A stretch of DNA of 64,000 bases, taken from assembly GCA_036872755.1 (NCBI GenBank), contig JAVHNS010000004.1:1984001-2048000 (forward strand), given 5' to 3'. Both the position numbers and the translations under genes were made by a program. Source of the stretch: Orbilia blumenaviensis. Taxonomy: Eukaryota; Ascomycota; Orbiliomycetes; Orbiliales; Orbiliaceae. Position 1 is the first letter of the stretch. Every line of letters starts with the position of its first letter. The notes beneath the pieces were generated by a model. It made no database searches and was not told the origin of the DNA. It saw only the letters and a program-made list of their open reading frames with translations. This document shows positions 49,301-62,651 of the stretch, piece after piece.

Positions 49301-50100
49301 ACACTTTTTTTTATATATGAGGAGAGCAGGTGGAAGCAAGCGGGCGAGCAAGAGTGATGGGATGCTGCTGCTGCTGCTCATGTTCATGTTCATGTCCATT
49401 TCATGGTTCAGCATGGGCAACAGATACATACATACCTCTTCCTGCATACATCCACGCACCTGAGCCCGTGAAGGGAGGGGCGGGGGTCAATTGCAACGAA
49501 CGTAGTAGTTACCGGCCAAGGCCCCAGCTCGAAGGCATTGATGGGGGGGATACAGATTCGGTATAGGGAAAAATGATGGAGGGTGGATGGGGGTAAGAAA
49601 AATGTCCTGCACGGTGATGGAGGGCAGGGATATTGACTTGCTGGCGGGCTTCTGGTTGGCCGAATAGGCTAACTGGAACGAGGTTGAAGGAAAAAGTAAC
49701 GTCGATGGTATGGAAGGCTCGAGTTCTAGTTCGAGTTCGCATATTAAACCAGACAAGCGTCCACGGTTCCGATACAATTGAAGTATTGCACGGTGCTGCA
49801 CTGGGGGGAGGAGACATAGTACAGACTGTAGGAAAGGAAAAGAGAAAAAAGAAAAGAAAGAAGAAGAAGAAGGAGAAGAGGGAGAAGAAAGGTAGATGCC
49901 ATGCCATGCCATGCCACTGGCCACTGGCCACTGCTTCTACTGCTACTCTAATAGCTACTGATATTGATATTGATACTACAGAGACGAAGACACGTCTGTG
50001 TACATAAATCCATACTACATACATCCAGACCTACATCAAGACCAACATACATACATACATACATAACAGACATGGACAAATTGGAAATCTTCTTGATCAA
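46373..50100. other. Gene-free interval, part 1 (GAC1 upstream)
   Basis: No reading frame resembles a conserved protein. The first 150 bases include an open in-frame extension of GAC1 with a hydrophobic stretch. Further out are A/G-rich tracts, T-runs (47687-47699, 48410-48437), an ATGCC tandem (four units, 49896-49915) running into CCACTGG units (49914-49934), and an ACAT tandem at about 50045-50065. This is likely long regulatory or 5' untranslated sequence, possibly with a noncoding transcript. Confidence 0.5.
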
Positions 50101-53100
50101 GCTAGATGCATTTGGCTTCACTTGACAGGTCCGGGGCGAAGCTACCGTCGCTGCAGCCGGATCCCCAATTGCCTTCGCCCTTGTATCATGATCCTCGAAT
50201 AGTATTTTTTTTATTTTATTTTTTCGTTCTTAGAATTCACCGGATCTCAAAAAGAACGACACCATACGAATGGTACCGGTCAAACAATCTCACCACCTTT
50301 TCTTTTTTCTTGTGTTCATGTTTTCTTTTGTTGAAGCCTTATCGAAAACTGTGCTAGCGCCGTGTGTGCTAAATTCCAAGGCACTGACTGGTAGCTAATA
50401 ATAATACACACACACATTCAACCAGAATGAAGAAAGAAAAATTTTTCTGGCAGTTTTGGGATATTGAGCTCTGAATTTCACAAAACATCAGGAAACCCCC
50501 ATACGTGAGATCGCGACTGCCTTGTAGGGGTCAATTATAATTACCAGATGCGAAAGAAAGAGAGTTTTTTTTTTTCTTTTCCTTCTTCAAAAAAATCCCA
50601 CGCACGGCGGTTCCTAGTTCCGGCGATTTTTTTCAAATCGATACATACGCCTGCAGAAATATAATTTCCATCGTTTCCAAGTGGATTCGTTTTAAATGTT
50701 CCGACTCGGAAAGGCAATTACGCAGGACAGAATGTTGGTCGATGGCAACTGAGATGTTTTTGGGAGTCCCTGCGATATATTATTACACTTGCAACATACT
50801 TCGAGTACTTCTACTACGGAGTCCGTATGTGCTAGTATTCTACGCATACGCCCGTAAATCTCACCTACTATTTCCAGAATTTGCATTTTAATGGAAAAAT
50901 GAGGCAAAGCACCGGGTCCAGAGATATAATCCAATTCATTTTGGCGAAATCAATTTCGGTTCCCAACAAGGAGAGTTACAGTCGACTCGGATCCAGCCTG
51001 AACCGGAGCTCGACGGCCACGGAGATCCGAAAAAGAAGCTAGGCGACGGACGGGAAGGAAGGGCGCTCTCAATTAGACAACATTCCCTCGGATTTGCTTG
51101 AAGCCCTAAACTATGTTTTACTCAGGAGTACAGCATCTAGGAACGAACAGGCGAAAGGCAGATCAAGATTCGCTTCGCAAGTACCGATACACCTCTAGCA
51201 TGACAATCACTCTAACTGAAGTCGTTTGCACTATTGCACTATTTTGGGGGGCAGAGACGCTATCTTAGCTTTCCCAAAACCCCATCCCACCCCCCCTCGA
51301 CGTCCAGAGCATGGGGGTCCCGGTCAAGCGTCAACCTTTTTAACAGGCGACATTCGAACGATGATCGACGTGCCAAAGAGTGGGGCCCGAGCATCCATCC
51401 CGTTAACCAGACTTTTTGACGACTTACCTTTTAGCCCCCTCCCCAGCTCTAACAGGAGGGAAGAAGAGAGGGCGGGAAAGATGGATCTCCGATGGACGAC
51501 AGTTTCCTGCCTATCAAACGAAGGAAACGACCGTGCACTACATACGAGATTGCAGTTTGTTCGATCTTGTGGATGTTAGTTAGAAAAGCACGGTTTCGTC
51601 GACAACAGCATTCGCAATCAGTGACGAAGAATGCATTGGATTAGATGCACTCCGCCATTCCTTCGACGATTATATCTGCCATTCATTAACACATCGAAAA
51701 AATAAAATAAACCATCATATCAAAATTTAATTTTTTTTGACCCTTCTGAATCCTGAGCTTTTTAGTTTCCTCAAACTGATAATGATAGGCGGTTTGAGAT
51801 CCCATTTTGAAGAGTTCCATTAAGGGTTTCATCCTCAATACGCGTGCATCGAACCATACTGACCGAATCGAAGAAAAAAATCGGCCGACCTTGCAATCTG
51901 CCTCTTGGTGTTTTGACTTCCCAACAGAAAGAAATCCCGAGCGAATCTACTAAGACATTAAACGGAAGCTCCTTGGGGCGTCTCGAAAAGCCAAGTCTCG
52001 CGAACCCATGAAAATTTTTTCTGGGTGAAAAAGCAAATACCCACTATAACAGCTGCACATATCCCATTGTGCAACAAGCAGCACGTCCATGTCTGCATGC
52101 ATGTAACGGCGCGATTGCTCTCTGGCAGCGTGCGGTGGCTTAACCAATCAGATCGGCCAGATAAGATCAAGGCCGTGGCGCCAGCCCTCCATCAGGCGAA
52201 ATGGTGAGCACCGCTTGGCAATCCGAAACGCCTCAAATCGTGTTTTCTCTGGAATGGCTTGGCAGTCCATATGATATGACCTGGAGGCATTCTGGGAGTA
52301 AGCACTGGCCAATTCGAGGAATGAGATTATTTTTCCTTTCTATCAATATCAGAAAAAAAGAACATCAAAATGAAGAACGTCATGTTTTTATGTATGCTCC
52401 AGATAGCGCATACTCGATTCGAGTTCCTGGTCGCTACTTTTGGGTTTCTCCGCAGAAATCCTTTTTTTTTGGTTTTGAACACAGGGGAAATCCCTCCCCA
52501 GGGCTCAGCTGACCTTGTCCAAGTTCGAGTTCGCATAGAGAAACCCGTGGTGTTCCACGCCCAGGTCCATGCGCCGCAGAAAACCTTCATTTCTTTGGGC
52601 GGGTTCCCACCTCTCGTCAGAGGGAACCCCGGAAACCTTGATTGCAGCCGAGGGGGCTGTCAAAAAAATACGTCATCGTTTCCTCTTCCAATAAGAGAAG
52701 AGACGGCGAGTGCATCGGTTCATTTAGGCGAAATCGGGATTTTTATATTGCACAAAGAGAGAAAAAAATAAAAATAAAAATGGAGGAGAGGGGAAGCATT
52801 ATGACATGATGTTAACAACAATGTTGTAAATCTGCTTGCGTGTATCTGCGTGTTGGATATCCAACACCGAGCAAAATAACTAGGAACTATCCTCAGTCCA
52901 CATATGCAAAGTGCGGTCTTGGTGTGCCACTATTCTGGGCCAAGTAAGCTAAATGCAACTTCAAAGAGGGGTCTCGGGAATTCCAGCTGAAGCTCTTCTC
53001 CCGGAAAGTTTGCCACCCTCAACGTCTCTAGGTGTGTTCCCCGTCAATCGTAATCTAAAAAGGGTCGGTACATACTTTACTAACAAAATAACATCCTCGA

Positions 53101-55500
53101 CAGTTGTCATAAATCCTATCGGGTGTGTCTGTGTGTCGAGCTTGCGTAGCTTAAAGCGGGGAGGCTTTGAGGAAATAGCAGGTTTTGGAATACGCAAGCC
53201 CTGTTAATACAACATGCTTAGCAAGATGTATTGACCTGACCTGGGGAAGGAATAGTCAAAAGGTGGTGTGCACCTAAACCTTCTACTAGTGTATAATTGG
53301 GAAATATGCCATCCTTTTCAAATATATCATGCAGCTCACTCAAGCATCTCGGGCTTCAGGTAGCGGTACGGAACATGGCCAGCGGCAAAGCTGGTCCTGT
53401 CCTTTAGAGTTAACGATAAGACGCGGATCGACTGGCCAGACGGGAACACGCACAGGGTCCAGAATGCAACCCGTTCCTCTCCCACCACTAAAACCGAAGA
53501 TCCTGCACATCATGATGCTAGTATGTGATCAGGATGAGGAATCAAGGGACTTCCTTGGCTGCCCTTACCCCGGTGCCCTCGTTCATCAGGGTCCTGGTTT
53601 TCTCGAAATTCGGATATCACCTTATTGGCATCCACTCTCGCCACCCGTCAGAGCTCGACGGGTGCGGAAGTGTCAATCTGCAACATGGTGGCGGTTGATC
53701 AATCAGTCAATCGATTGATTGGATCTTTCCACGAAACTTCACGATGCGTGATGATGCTGGATTGCAATTATCACATAATAATCTGTCTTTTTTAAAAAAA
53801 TTTTCCCTCTTATATATGCACGCTCGCCGAAACAGCTGTACAACATTCAACATGAGAAAGGAATAGAGGATTTCTTAACGAATCCTATGCATCAACGGCA
53901 AAACCCTTTTTCAGATCCGAGGCCAGGGACTGACGCAGACTAACATGAAGCTTGAAGGGAAGTCCGGATTCTGGGAACCCTTTTTCGGATTCCCCTCGTC
54001 CATTATCCACATATTTTCAACTGATCTCATACGCTCAATGTCAAGTAAGCTTAAATCTGCTTTGATTCGTTTTCATTGCATTGCATGAGGCAAGTCGAGG
54101 AATTCTTTATTGGAAATCATACGATAAACCCCTCTTTTTACCCCTCCGAAGCGTCGAGAATGATGAGTTCTTGAAATGGCGTTTTTATCAATTGCAATTA
54201 TTCCCCTCACTTACATTTTGCTCCACCCCTCAATTTTGATGTCGCGATAAGATATTATGATTTTTTTGTGATGCTGCACCACCAGCCCCTCTGTTATGCT
54301 TGACCAAAAAAACCACAGAGTATCAAAATTTAAAGTCTCAAATTTTCACATGTAAAAAAAGAGACACCACAACATGAACGGGTTTCTATTAGGCTGCGAG
54401 CCAAGCATCTGTGCATCCTGGTGGCTTGCTGCAGTGTCAAGGGAAACCGGTACGGTCGGGAAATGGCCTTTCGTTTTGTTTTTCTTGATAGCTACGGCGT
54501 ACTAGTATTCTCTTACTATAGCTTGTAGGAGCTATACCTCGCCCGGGTAGGGATGTAGCTGGCAATGGCAAGTCCCATATTATCAAACATCTCCACTCGG
54601 ATACACCATAAATCTTAAACAAAATATGGAGTATGTATGATATTCTAACCGCCTAGCTTCCATCTCCAGAGCCCTTTTCTCCAGAGACTAGTCTATAAAC
54701 TCCCAAAAAAGTGGAGGTTTGCTTGAATATCTTGGGGAAATTCTGTTGGATTTTCGTTTACTTGCATCTAAGCTAGTACAAGTTCAACTTTTATGGGGGA
54801 ACGGAGTATGCCTATGTGCTGTGTACACGTACCTTCTTTTTTTCACACTCCTGTAAAAAAAATGAATCCTCGTATAATAACTCCGCTTCCAATGCTCTTC
54901 AGCCTTTGATATTGCCGCCCTAAGCCCGATGTGTAAATTTATATCCAATCCTCAAGCGCAATTTGCAATTGCAACCCCTCTCTTCCTGCTCAGCTGAATT
55001 CCTGATTCGATGGAGTTTTAGGTTTTTTTTTCTGGCGCAGTCAGGAATGGAGGAGTGAAGTAACAACTCAATATTCGCTCAACCCGACTGCATCCATATG
55101 CCGCATCAATTACGAGATCGAGAGAAGGGATCCGGAGGGACTAGAACGTAACCGTATATGTTGCACCGAGTTTAAGCTCAGACCAGGTACAGGTTGCAGC
55201 GGCTTCGTTCCCGCTGGCTCGCCCGGGGCGGGGAAGGCATGTTCAATGGAACGAATTGGAGGGGCCCAGATGCATAGATTAACAGATTGGGGAATAAAAA
55301 ATAAATAAAAATAATAAGCATTAGAAAAAAAATAAAGAAATACAAAGATTACGAAAAAAATAAAATATAAACCCCAATCTATAGGCTTACAATCCCCCAA
55401 TGACGGCTTTAGGCTTCATCTACATACCATCGAATCGAACAACAGTTCAAGAGACAAAATATCTGCAAGGCCAGCAGAGCTTGCGCGAAGCTACTGTACG
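50101..55500. other. Gene-free interval, part 2
   Basis: Open frames are short and lack domains, and I could not assemble a spliced gene from either strand. An 18-base perfect palindrome lies at 52850-52867. No tRNA-like B box, 5S rRNA or spliceosomal RNA signature was found on either strand by eye. The sequence is moderately AT-rich with scattered A and T runs, but shows no long AT-only block of the kind left by heavy repeat-induced mutation. Confidence 0.5.
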
Positions 55501-58500
55501 TCCCACTAGCTAGTGATTATCCGAATATAAAAAAATAATATTCCGAAAAGTCTGAAACCAAACTAAAAAGTAACCTCGCCGGCCAATTTGGGTTGTGATA
55601 TTACATTGCTGGTAAGTAGATGCAGAAAAAAGGCAAACGATTGATATAAGGGAAGGGATATGTAAAAAAAAACATCGAATAGCACGACGTTTCGTAACAC
55701 TTTTTACCTACTCCTCAGACCACACAGGCGGTGCCAGTTAAATGTTGTTGCTGTTTTTTGCTGGGGAGCCCGGATCAATCCCAGAAGGGACCCATAACTG
55801 TGGCGCCAATAGGGTGTTACTATTGATATCGACCGCATCTTTCGGCATATAAAAATATGTATTCAACCCCTCAAATCATGTAGGAATATGTATGCCCCTC
55901 CCTTCGGACGAAAATTCAAAGAAACGTAGAGGCGACACGTTGATGAAATCGATGTATTGGGATTATATTCGGTTGCACATAACTCTCGTAGCTGGCATAT
56001 TCGGAGTACGGAGTAATCATACGGCATAATTACTCTCGACTGACAGGTTTTAGTAGCATTTTTCTTTTTTAATTTTTTTTTTTGCAACTTCGCTTTCCGC
56101 ACAAAAGGGAATATTCCGTCATGATGGCACCGTACGAATCGCTTAGCCTTGGTGACAGGAAGGAAGGGAAGGGAAGGGAAGGGAGAGCGCCTACCGCACT
56201 TGACACTTGGGCTTAACAGAGGCATGGTATGATATATCAAACACTGTCTCGATCCCAGAAGAAGACTTCACAAAAAAGATACACATAACACGCAACCCCA
56301 TGCAAAAAATAATATCAATTAAATTAGCAGAGCCAGCAAACCTGCATTGGAAAAGAAGAAAATCCCATGAGAGTTTGACCGATTTCAATCTTGTAGAGCC
56401 CTCTCCCCCCTTCGATCCCCTCCCTCTCGCGAGCATATTCAGAAATAAACAGCCCCAGACAGCCCCATAGAACGTATTTAGAAAGGATTTGCTACTCCAA
56501 TATGCAGCGAAGGCTTGCAGTTTGCAGAAGGAAAAGGGAAAAAACCCAGGCTTATGCAAGAACGGTTGAGACATTTCTTTTCTCACTTGCAGGGCACCCA
56601 ACATACATACATACATGAGGATGCATACATACAAAAAGTACACACCTACTTACACTTTTTGATGTCAATTGCCAGGCTCTGTTTTTTCTTACCGTACGTT
56701 CACTCGATCTTTCTTTCTTTTTGCCTTCGAGGTTTAGGAATTGAGCCTACTCGTTCCCAGTTTCTTTTCTCTCTTTTTTCTTTTTTTCTTCTTCTTTTCT
56801 TTTTCTTCTTTCTCTTGTGTCTCCTCACTTCCCTCCCTCATGTTTTGCTTATTGGGTTTCGTTTCGATCTCTTGTGTCGATTAATTGTTGCAAGGGTGGT
56901 GTGTGAACCTCAAAGTGTCAGACGTCGGTTCCTTATCAACACCACGTTTGAATTCGAACACCTCATAAATTCCTACTTATCTCGGCAAAAGCTGAAAACA
57001 AAAATTATAGTACTAACGGAGAGTATATAATTTGTATGACAGTCAGGATACCATACGTATATAGACCCTCGCCTCCGACCAACTCTCTATGGCCTCAACA
57101 GTTTTTCTACTTTCCTTCAAAGAAGGATAGTGCCTTCTTTTCAATGTAGGTATACGTAGCAAAACATACATGGGCGGGCGAATATGAAAGAGTTCGAAGC
57201 TGTGAATGGTCCCGTCTGGTGAAGCGAAGGGGGAAATCCCAGGCCGCATCTGTCAACCCGGTCTGGCACAAAAAAGCCTAGCTGGCCCTAATCCCAGGTT
57301 GAAATCAGCCCTTCCCTTTCCCTTTCCCTTCTTTCCCTTCCCGTTCCCTTTTCACATCCCTCAAACAAATTTCTTATCAAAAAGTAAAAACCTCATGGAT
57401 CGAGGAGGACGAGGACCTACTTCAGTAAGGAGGTTGAGTCAAAAAACAAAAAGTGCACTATCAACCCAACCCTCGTCAATAAGACGTACGAGCTATCAAA
57501 GCATGAAAATAGCGAAATAGGAGGTAAGCGGGAACTATCTTCTCGAGCTCCTACGACTTCACTTCACTCTCTGCCACCCCTTGCAATTGAATTTTTTTAT
57601 GTTTCAGGTCAAAAGATTCCTATTCATATCAATTGCGCGCGTCTAATGCTAGCTTACTAGCTTATTTTTTCCCCTACCCCACCAATAATATTTACGTGCC
57701 GCTTTCCTTGATGGGATACATTGATACTCGCCGTTACGTGCACTGGCTTTCCTATATTGTAAATCTCGGGTAGCGATCTATCGATATCGGAGCCGTTTGA
57801 ACGCAAACGTAATAAGAACCAAAAAGTATATCTTTTTTCTTACGAGTTACCCGGCCGTCGGATATGAAATTCAATTTTTAAAAGTTCCTAGCAATTGCAA
57901 AAGGAGCGAGAGCGAGAACTCCCCAAGCTAGTTAGGAAGTTTAATAGGAATTCAGTTTTCGTCAGTCAGGCCATATCATGATATCGGAGGGGGGCTCTTA
58001 ATTAGTCAGAGCTTGTAACCTTGATAGTACCATGATAGTGATCAGACAGTGGAGTATGTGTAGGAAACCATTGTAGGAGTTCGCCCAGATATAGACTAAA
58101 CTAATTACGACCGACCGCGACCTCTGGAAAAGGTTATCGGCGAAAGGAAGTAGTGGAGGTATTGCTACTGAGCTAAGTAGTGGTGGAGCAGGAAGTAACG
58201 TTTGGTGCTACACAGGCCGTTTCAACTTACGCCTTCAAATCGAGCATGTTGCCATGGTTGAAATCTCACATGAAGAAAAATGCCGAAAAAATAACGTGCT
58301 ACAGGCGAACAAGAAACAGGAAAGGAAAAGAAAAGAAAAAACCTTGTATGTCCCCTTTAATTCTGAGGTTGCACAAGCAGCAATCGGTATCATCGGAACC
58401 GCTTTCCATATGTCTGCCCCTCGCCTCCCCGTACCGTCCATCCATCCGAGATAAATATGTAATTAACGTCTGTGCTTTTTTTTCTTTTCTACTACTAGTA

Positions 58501-60423
58501 TTCTAATTAATAATTTTTACTACATATATCCAACGTTAACAGAAACTGCTAAGATAATAGGCAAAATTCGATAAGTTTAGCAATTTTTTGTCTTTACTTA
58601 GTAGATAAAAGAAAAGAAATAAAACCGTTACACGGCATCCATTAATTCCGAACTTTAAGGCCTTAAGCTAACTAGCTAGCCTTCCCTTTCCCCTCCCGTC
58701 AAAAAAGAATGTTAAATTCTGCAGATCTGGAAGGCGGTATTCACGGAAAAGCCGGCTCAGCCGTCAAAAAAACCACACACGCCACTCATATGACCATATA
58801 CATCAAACGTACATAGTACTTACATACATACTTACATACATACATATATATAAGCTAAGCACCTATCATAAAAGACATGTCAATCGGTAGCTGCCGTTCC
58901 GAGAACGTGCAAAACCAGATTTGACGAGAGTCCTTGGATCGAACATGTACAAGGCTCTCCATGACCATACCATGCCTTCCTAGACCAGATCCATGGCCAA
59001 GGCTATCAATCCCTCAATCAGTCCCTCAATCAAAATTAAGTCGCCATTCCTTTCCTTTCGCCTTTTATTCTCATTTGCCATTATCACGCCATGGGGTCAG
59101 CCCTTATTCCCTGCTGCCGCATCGCATCGATCCAACAACGTCTCAGAAGTTATACCATATTCGATCAATATACCGTAATAAGCTTTGCATCGGGTTGTAG
59201 AACCGGTATCGATATCAAACAAATTCTTTAATGTTACTATGTACATACTTGATATTCCGTAGGTAGACAGAAATCGGCTCTTTCATCATACGTTACCGAT
59301 CTAAAATACCGCCTCCCTTCGGCTACCGATACACGGCCTATAGCGAAAGAAAAAATGCCAAGTATTTCCGCCTTCAAAAGAAAAAAACCTTACTTTTTGC
59401 GTGAAATACATTCCAACCCCCCATGAATCCTTTATGTAAAAACACTGGCTATAGACTCCTATCGATATACGAGTCCTTTTTCTTCTTTTCTTGACCTTAC
59501 TAAACTCCATAGAGTTTGGGTGAATATAGGCGGGTACTACCGAAAAAAGAAGACCCATATGCCAGGTGCGGTACATACCATTTCCACCGAAACAGGTTGA
59601 AACTATTTCGGTACGAATATCCAAGATTTACGGCCTGCCGCGAAAGTGAAAAAGGATAGCGGGAAAGCGAAAGGCAGTAGGAAGGCAGTTCGTATCCGGC
59701 TTACCTTTGGGGGGGGGCTGCCGGCCGCCGGCGTCTCGCTCATACTTTTGTTACATACCAGTCAATACGGTAACGGGTACGGCTTCGGTGGTAATTTCGG
59801 CACGGGATGAGTCCCTAATGTGCGTTCGCGCACAGCAAACTGTTCCGAGACTGGACTGGACACTTTGACACTGTTCTGTGGCGAGAGAATTTTCAAAATT
59901 GCAACACCATGAGATTACACTTGAACCCATCTTGACGAGCTCGTGAGATACAGAAACAGTAGCATCAACTTTTTTGTTTGCAGCTAACAAAAGGAGAGAA
60001 AGAGAAGGGAAAAAATGTGCGAAAGGCCACACAGACACCGACCCAACCAATATCCAACCGGGCCGTGCGCTGACGCTGCGAGCGCGGGCCAGAAATTATA
60101 CCAAATCCTGTAATTCATCATCGTATCTCATGTACGAACGAGGATCCAACCCTTCCCAACCCTTCCCAACCCTTAACGAGTATGCAGGATTTCCTGCACC
60201 CCAGACTTTCCCATCACCCTCTTCCTTTTTTTCCCTTGAACAACCCTCGTTGTCTCTGTGTAGTTAGTTTTGTTTCTTTTCTTACTTATACTGTGATACA
60301 AAGCGTTTGGGGTTGCAGCAAGCAGACATATATGCATATGTAGGGGAGGGTATAATGAATTCATCCAAGAACGAATAACCAGCAAGCCACCATGACTTAT
60401 GCCCTTGTTTCCTTTTTTGTTTC

Positions 60424-60454
<31 letters not shown>

Positions 60455-61090
60455 GAATCTGACACATGCAAAAAACCAAATGCAAAATGTGAGGAACAAA
60501 ACAGGTAAAACGTTACGGTGCAACAAGGCAGGCTTGATGGCGGCACCGGGGCGTCAAAAAACTAACAGTAACAACATTTGAGATCACTTTTTTATTTTTT
60601 TGTTGAATATAGTAAATTTTGGCAAACTATATTGGATAATTGTTAGCTGAACTGGCGTGAGCGCTATTGTCTGTCTATCGTAAATCGTACTCGTCTCATC
60701 TCGGCTATCCGAACGCTAGTAGTGAAGTATATATACGAATCATCGTCCGAGGAGGTATACGGAGGCGGAGACACGGAGAGAGTGGGTTTCAAAGGCGCGC
60801 ACCGGCAGTCAAGGACCAAGGACTAAAAAAAAAAAAAAAAAAAAAAAAAGAGCTAAGCTAAGGCGAAGGCAAAGACCACGGCAAAGTCGGGGCAAATACA
60901 AGGTAACAAATCGAATCGCTAGAAGCCACCATGCATTCCCATGTCTATAACCCAGGCCCCATACCAAAAGCCCACAAAAAACGCTAATGCATCTACATTA
61001 CATTGTCTGGGAAGGGATTTCCTGCGAGTAAGGTCAGAGAGAATATGTATTTATGTACTCCATACATAGCCCACATGAGACTAAGGCGAG
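55501..61090. other. Gene-free interval, part 3 (downstream of TAZ1)
   Basis: It has no supported gene. Simple repeats are common: GGGAA units at about 56160-56182, TCCCTTTCCC units at about 57312-57350, CATA repeats at about 58821-58850, an AACCCTTCCC tandem at 60148-60176, a T-run of about 29 at 60426-60454 and an A-run of about 27 at 60824-60849. The 108-codon frame at 58180-58506 is basic low-complexity sequence and not credible. Confidence 0.5.
60148..60176 (+). repeat. Short AACCCTTCCC tandem repeat
   Basis: About two and a half perfect ten-base units lie in a row. It only superficially resembles the telomeric CCCTAA unit and is internal, so it is treated as a minisatellite. Confidence 0.85.
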
Positions 61091-62651
61091 CTAACTATTG
61101 ACATGCTTCTCCAGATCAGCCTCAAACTCATGCAGATAACTGTTCTTGTCCTTAAAGGTCGCAGCCAAAGCGCTCTCAGGCTGCGCAGGCGGGTATCCAC
61201 ACTCGATCCTAAGCTTCTCCACCTCATCTCGTACCATCAGGGCCACCTCGACACGTAATTCGACCGCTTCAGGGCCTTCCCTTAGTAGCTTTTCTCCTTC
61301 TTCACCACCAATCGCAAGACAGGTTTCACGGATCTGGCGCCATCGTTGGCGTACTTTATCCCACCTATCCACTGGGATTGCTGAACCAAAGTGGATGGAG
61401 ATTTTGTTCCCGGGACGAGGAAGGAAGCGCGGGAAGGAACGTTTCTCATGCATGACGTTTTGCATGCCGGTGAAGAACATGGGAAGGATGATGGGTGGTT
61501 GGGGCAGCTCGAGGATGTAGCGTGCGATGCCCCATTTGAAATATCGCATCTGAAAAGTGGGGTGCTGATAGATTTGACCTTCTGGGAAGATATGTAACCA
61601 TATTGGGGGTTTTGACGGAGATCCCGTTACCTTGTCTGATAGAGTTGATGGCCTGTAAGTGATGCTATCTGGGGATGTGGGGACATCTCCGCTCGTTGAA
61701 GATAGTGGTGACAATCTGGTGATTAGGGTACTTGAAGCCAGGCTGTGTCTAAGAGAGGGGTGAGTGAGCATGAGTAGCGTCTTTTCCATCACCGGTTGGA
61801 ACAGGCCGCCATGAGGAGAGTGCCGGAGTCGGTAGGTCGGTAGCACTTGGCCGCTTGAGAAGAAGGCGGTAGTGAAGCTGTAGCGGCCGCGAATCGGAGA
61901 ATATTAGTCATTGAAATTTCGACAAATGAAAAAAGAGAGAGAACGTATGATCTAGGACTTGGCATCGCTCGTTCTTACCGATTCTTGAAGCAAATATCAT
62001 GACTGCCTAGCGTCCATCTAAGATTTTCCGGGGTGAGGAAATACTTGAACGGAAGCACGCCCCAGATTATGGGATCGTCCATACTGTTTATGATTCGTAA
62101 GCATAGCTGAACGATAAGCTTCGATTGATAATGAAGCAGATATAGTCTGCTAAACGTATGAACTGCCAGTGGTCAAGTGACCCAGATGCATGGGAAATAT
62201 GCATGCTTGTGGAGTTGGTCAATTAGAAAAGACTTGGAAGGAATAATCCACATACACGCATGTATGATTTGAAACTATCGTTGATGGGAATCCATGATCA
62301 ATTAACATCGAGAACATCCACTCTAGCTTCAAATCTTCTCGGACAAACGGATATGCAATCCATATGCATAAATAGCTCCAATTGATACAGGAAACCCCTT
62401 AAAAAAAAAACCACAAGCTCCCACAGTCCAAATGCAAGGAGTTGGAATATGCATAAAAACTTACCAGTGATCAAAGCATTCTGAGATTCCGGCGTCCCTG
62501 GCTGCATCCGCAAGTCCAAAATCCGCGTCAGATTATCGAGATTGTGAACTTTTGTTGTATTTAGGCCAAACAGGAAGCCCTTGGTCAGCACCGTGCACGC
62601 CGTCATAAGCAGAGTCGAGCCCGGTCCGGGCAAGATAGCCTCCATCACCAT
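61091..62651 (-). CDS. TAZ1: Tafazzin, cardiolipin-remodelling transacylase
   Basis: Tafazzin transfers acyl groups between phospholipids and monolysocardiolipin on mitochondrial membranes. Four exons, 62465-62651, 62256-62274, 61979-62083 and 61091-61877, total 1098 nt (365 aa). Exon 2 is a 19-nt microexon, and together with the flanking exons it encodes TVSNHTCVMDDPIIWG, which contains the NHx4D catalytic motif. Later blocks are LRWTLGSHDICFKN, the acyl-acceptor motif WLHIFPEGQIYQHP, FKWGIARYILE and PPIILPMFFTGMQNV. The N-terminal hydrophobic segment (LLMTACTVLTKGFLFGL) matches the family's membrane anchor. Relative to human tafazzin, the region between the second and third blocks has an insertion of about 50 Ser/Thr/Pro-rich residues, as I recall for fungal orthologues. 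A further upstream exon cannot be excluded. Confidence 0.92.
62256..62274 (-). other. TAZ1: 19-nt microexon of tafazzin
   Basis: The microexon reads TTTCAAATCATACATGCGT on the coding strand. It is preceded by CGATAG and followed by GTATGTGG. With G from exon 1 and T from exon 3 it completes VSNHTCV, supplying the catalytic Asn-His. Skipping it would remove the catalytic histidine and shift the frame (19 is not a multiple of 3). Confidence 0.85.

Noticed and set aside
49509..50024. 171-codon minus-strand frame with hydrophobic runs
   Set aside because: The hydrophobic part is translation of a GAA/AAG-rich low-complexity tract; no domain present.
51226..51579. 117-codon plus-strand frame in the gene-free interval
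   Set aside because: Pro/Arg-rich composition, no domain, no flanking splice structure, and overlapping frames of similar quality.
49720..52560. Apparent dispersed repeat sharing AGTTCGAGTTCGCATA near 49731 and 52522
   Set aside because: Similarity does not extend beyond about 16 bases on either side.
53329..53718. 129-codon plus-strand frame
   Set aside because: No family resemblance and uneven composition; looks like random open sequence.
56515..57030. 171-codon plus-strand frame
   Set aside because: Dominated by translated TTC/TTT runs; no conserved motif.
60148..60176. Interstitial telomere-like repeat
   Set aside because: The unit is AACCCTTCCC rather than CCCTAA/TTAGGG, with too few copies.
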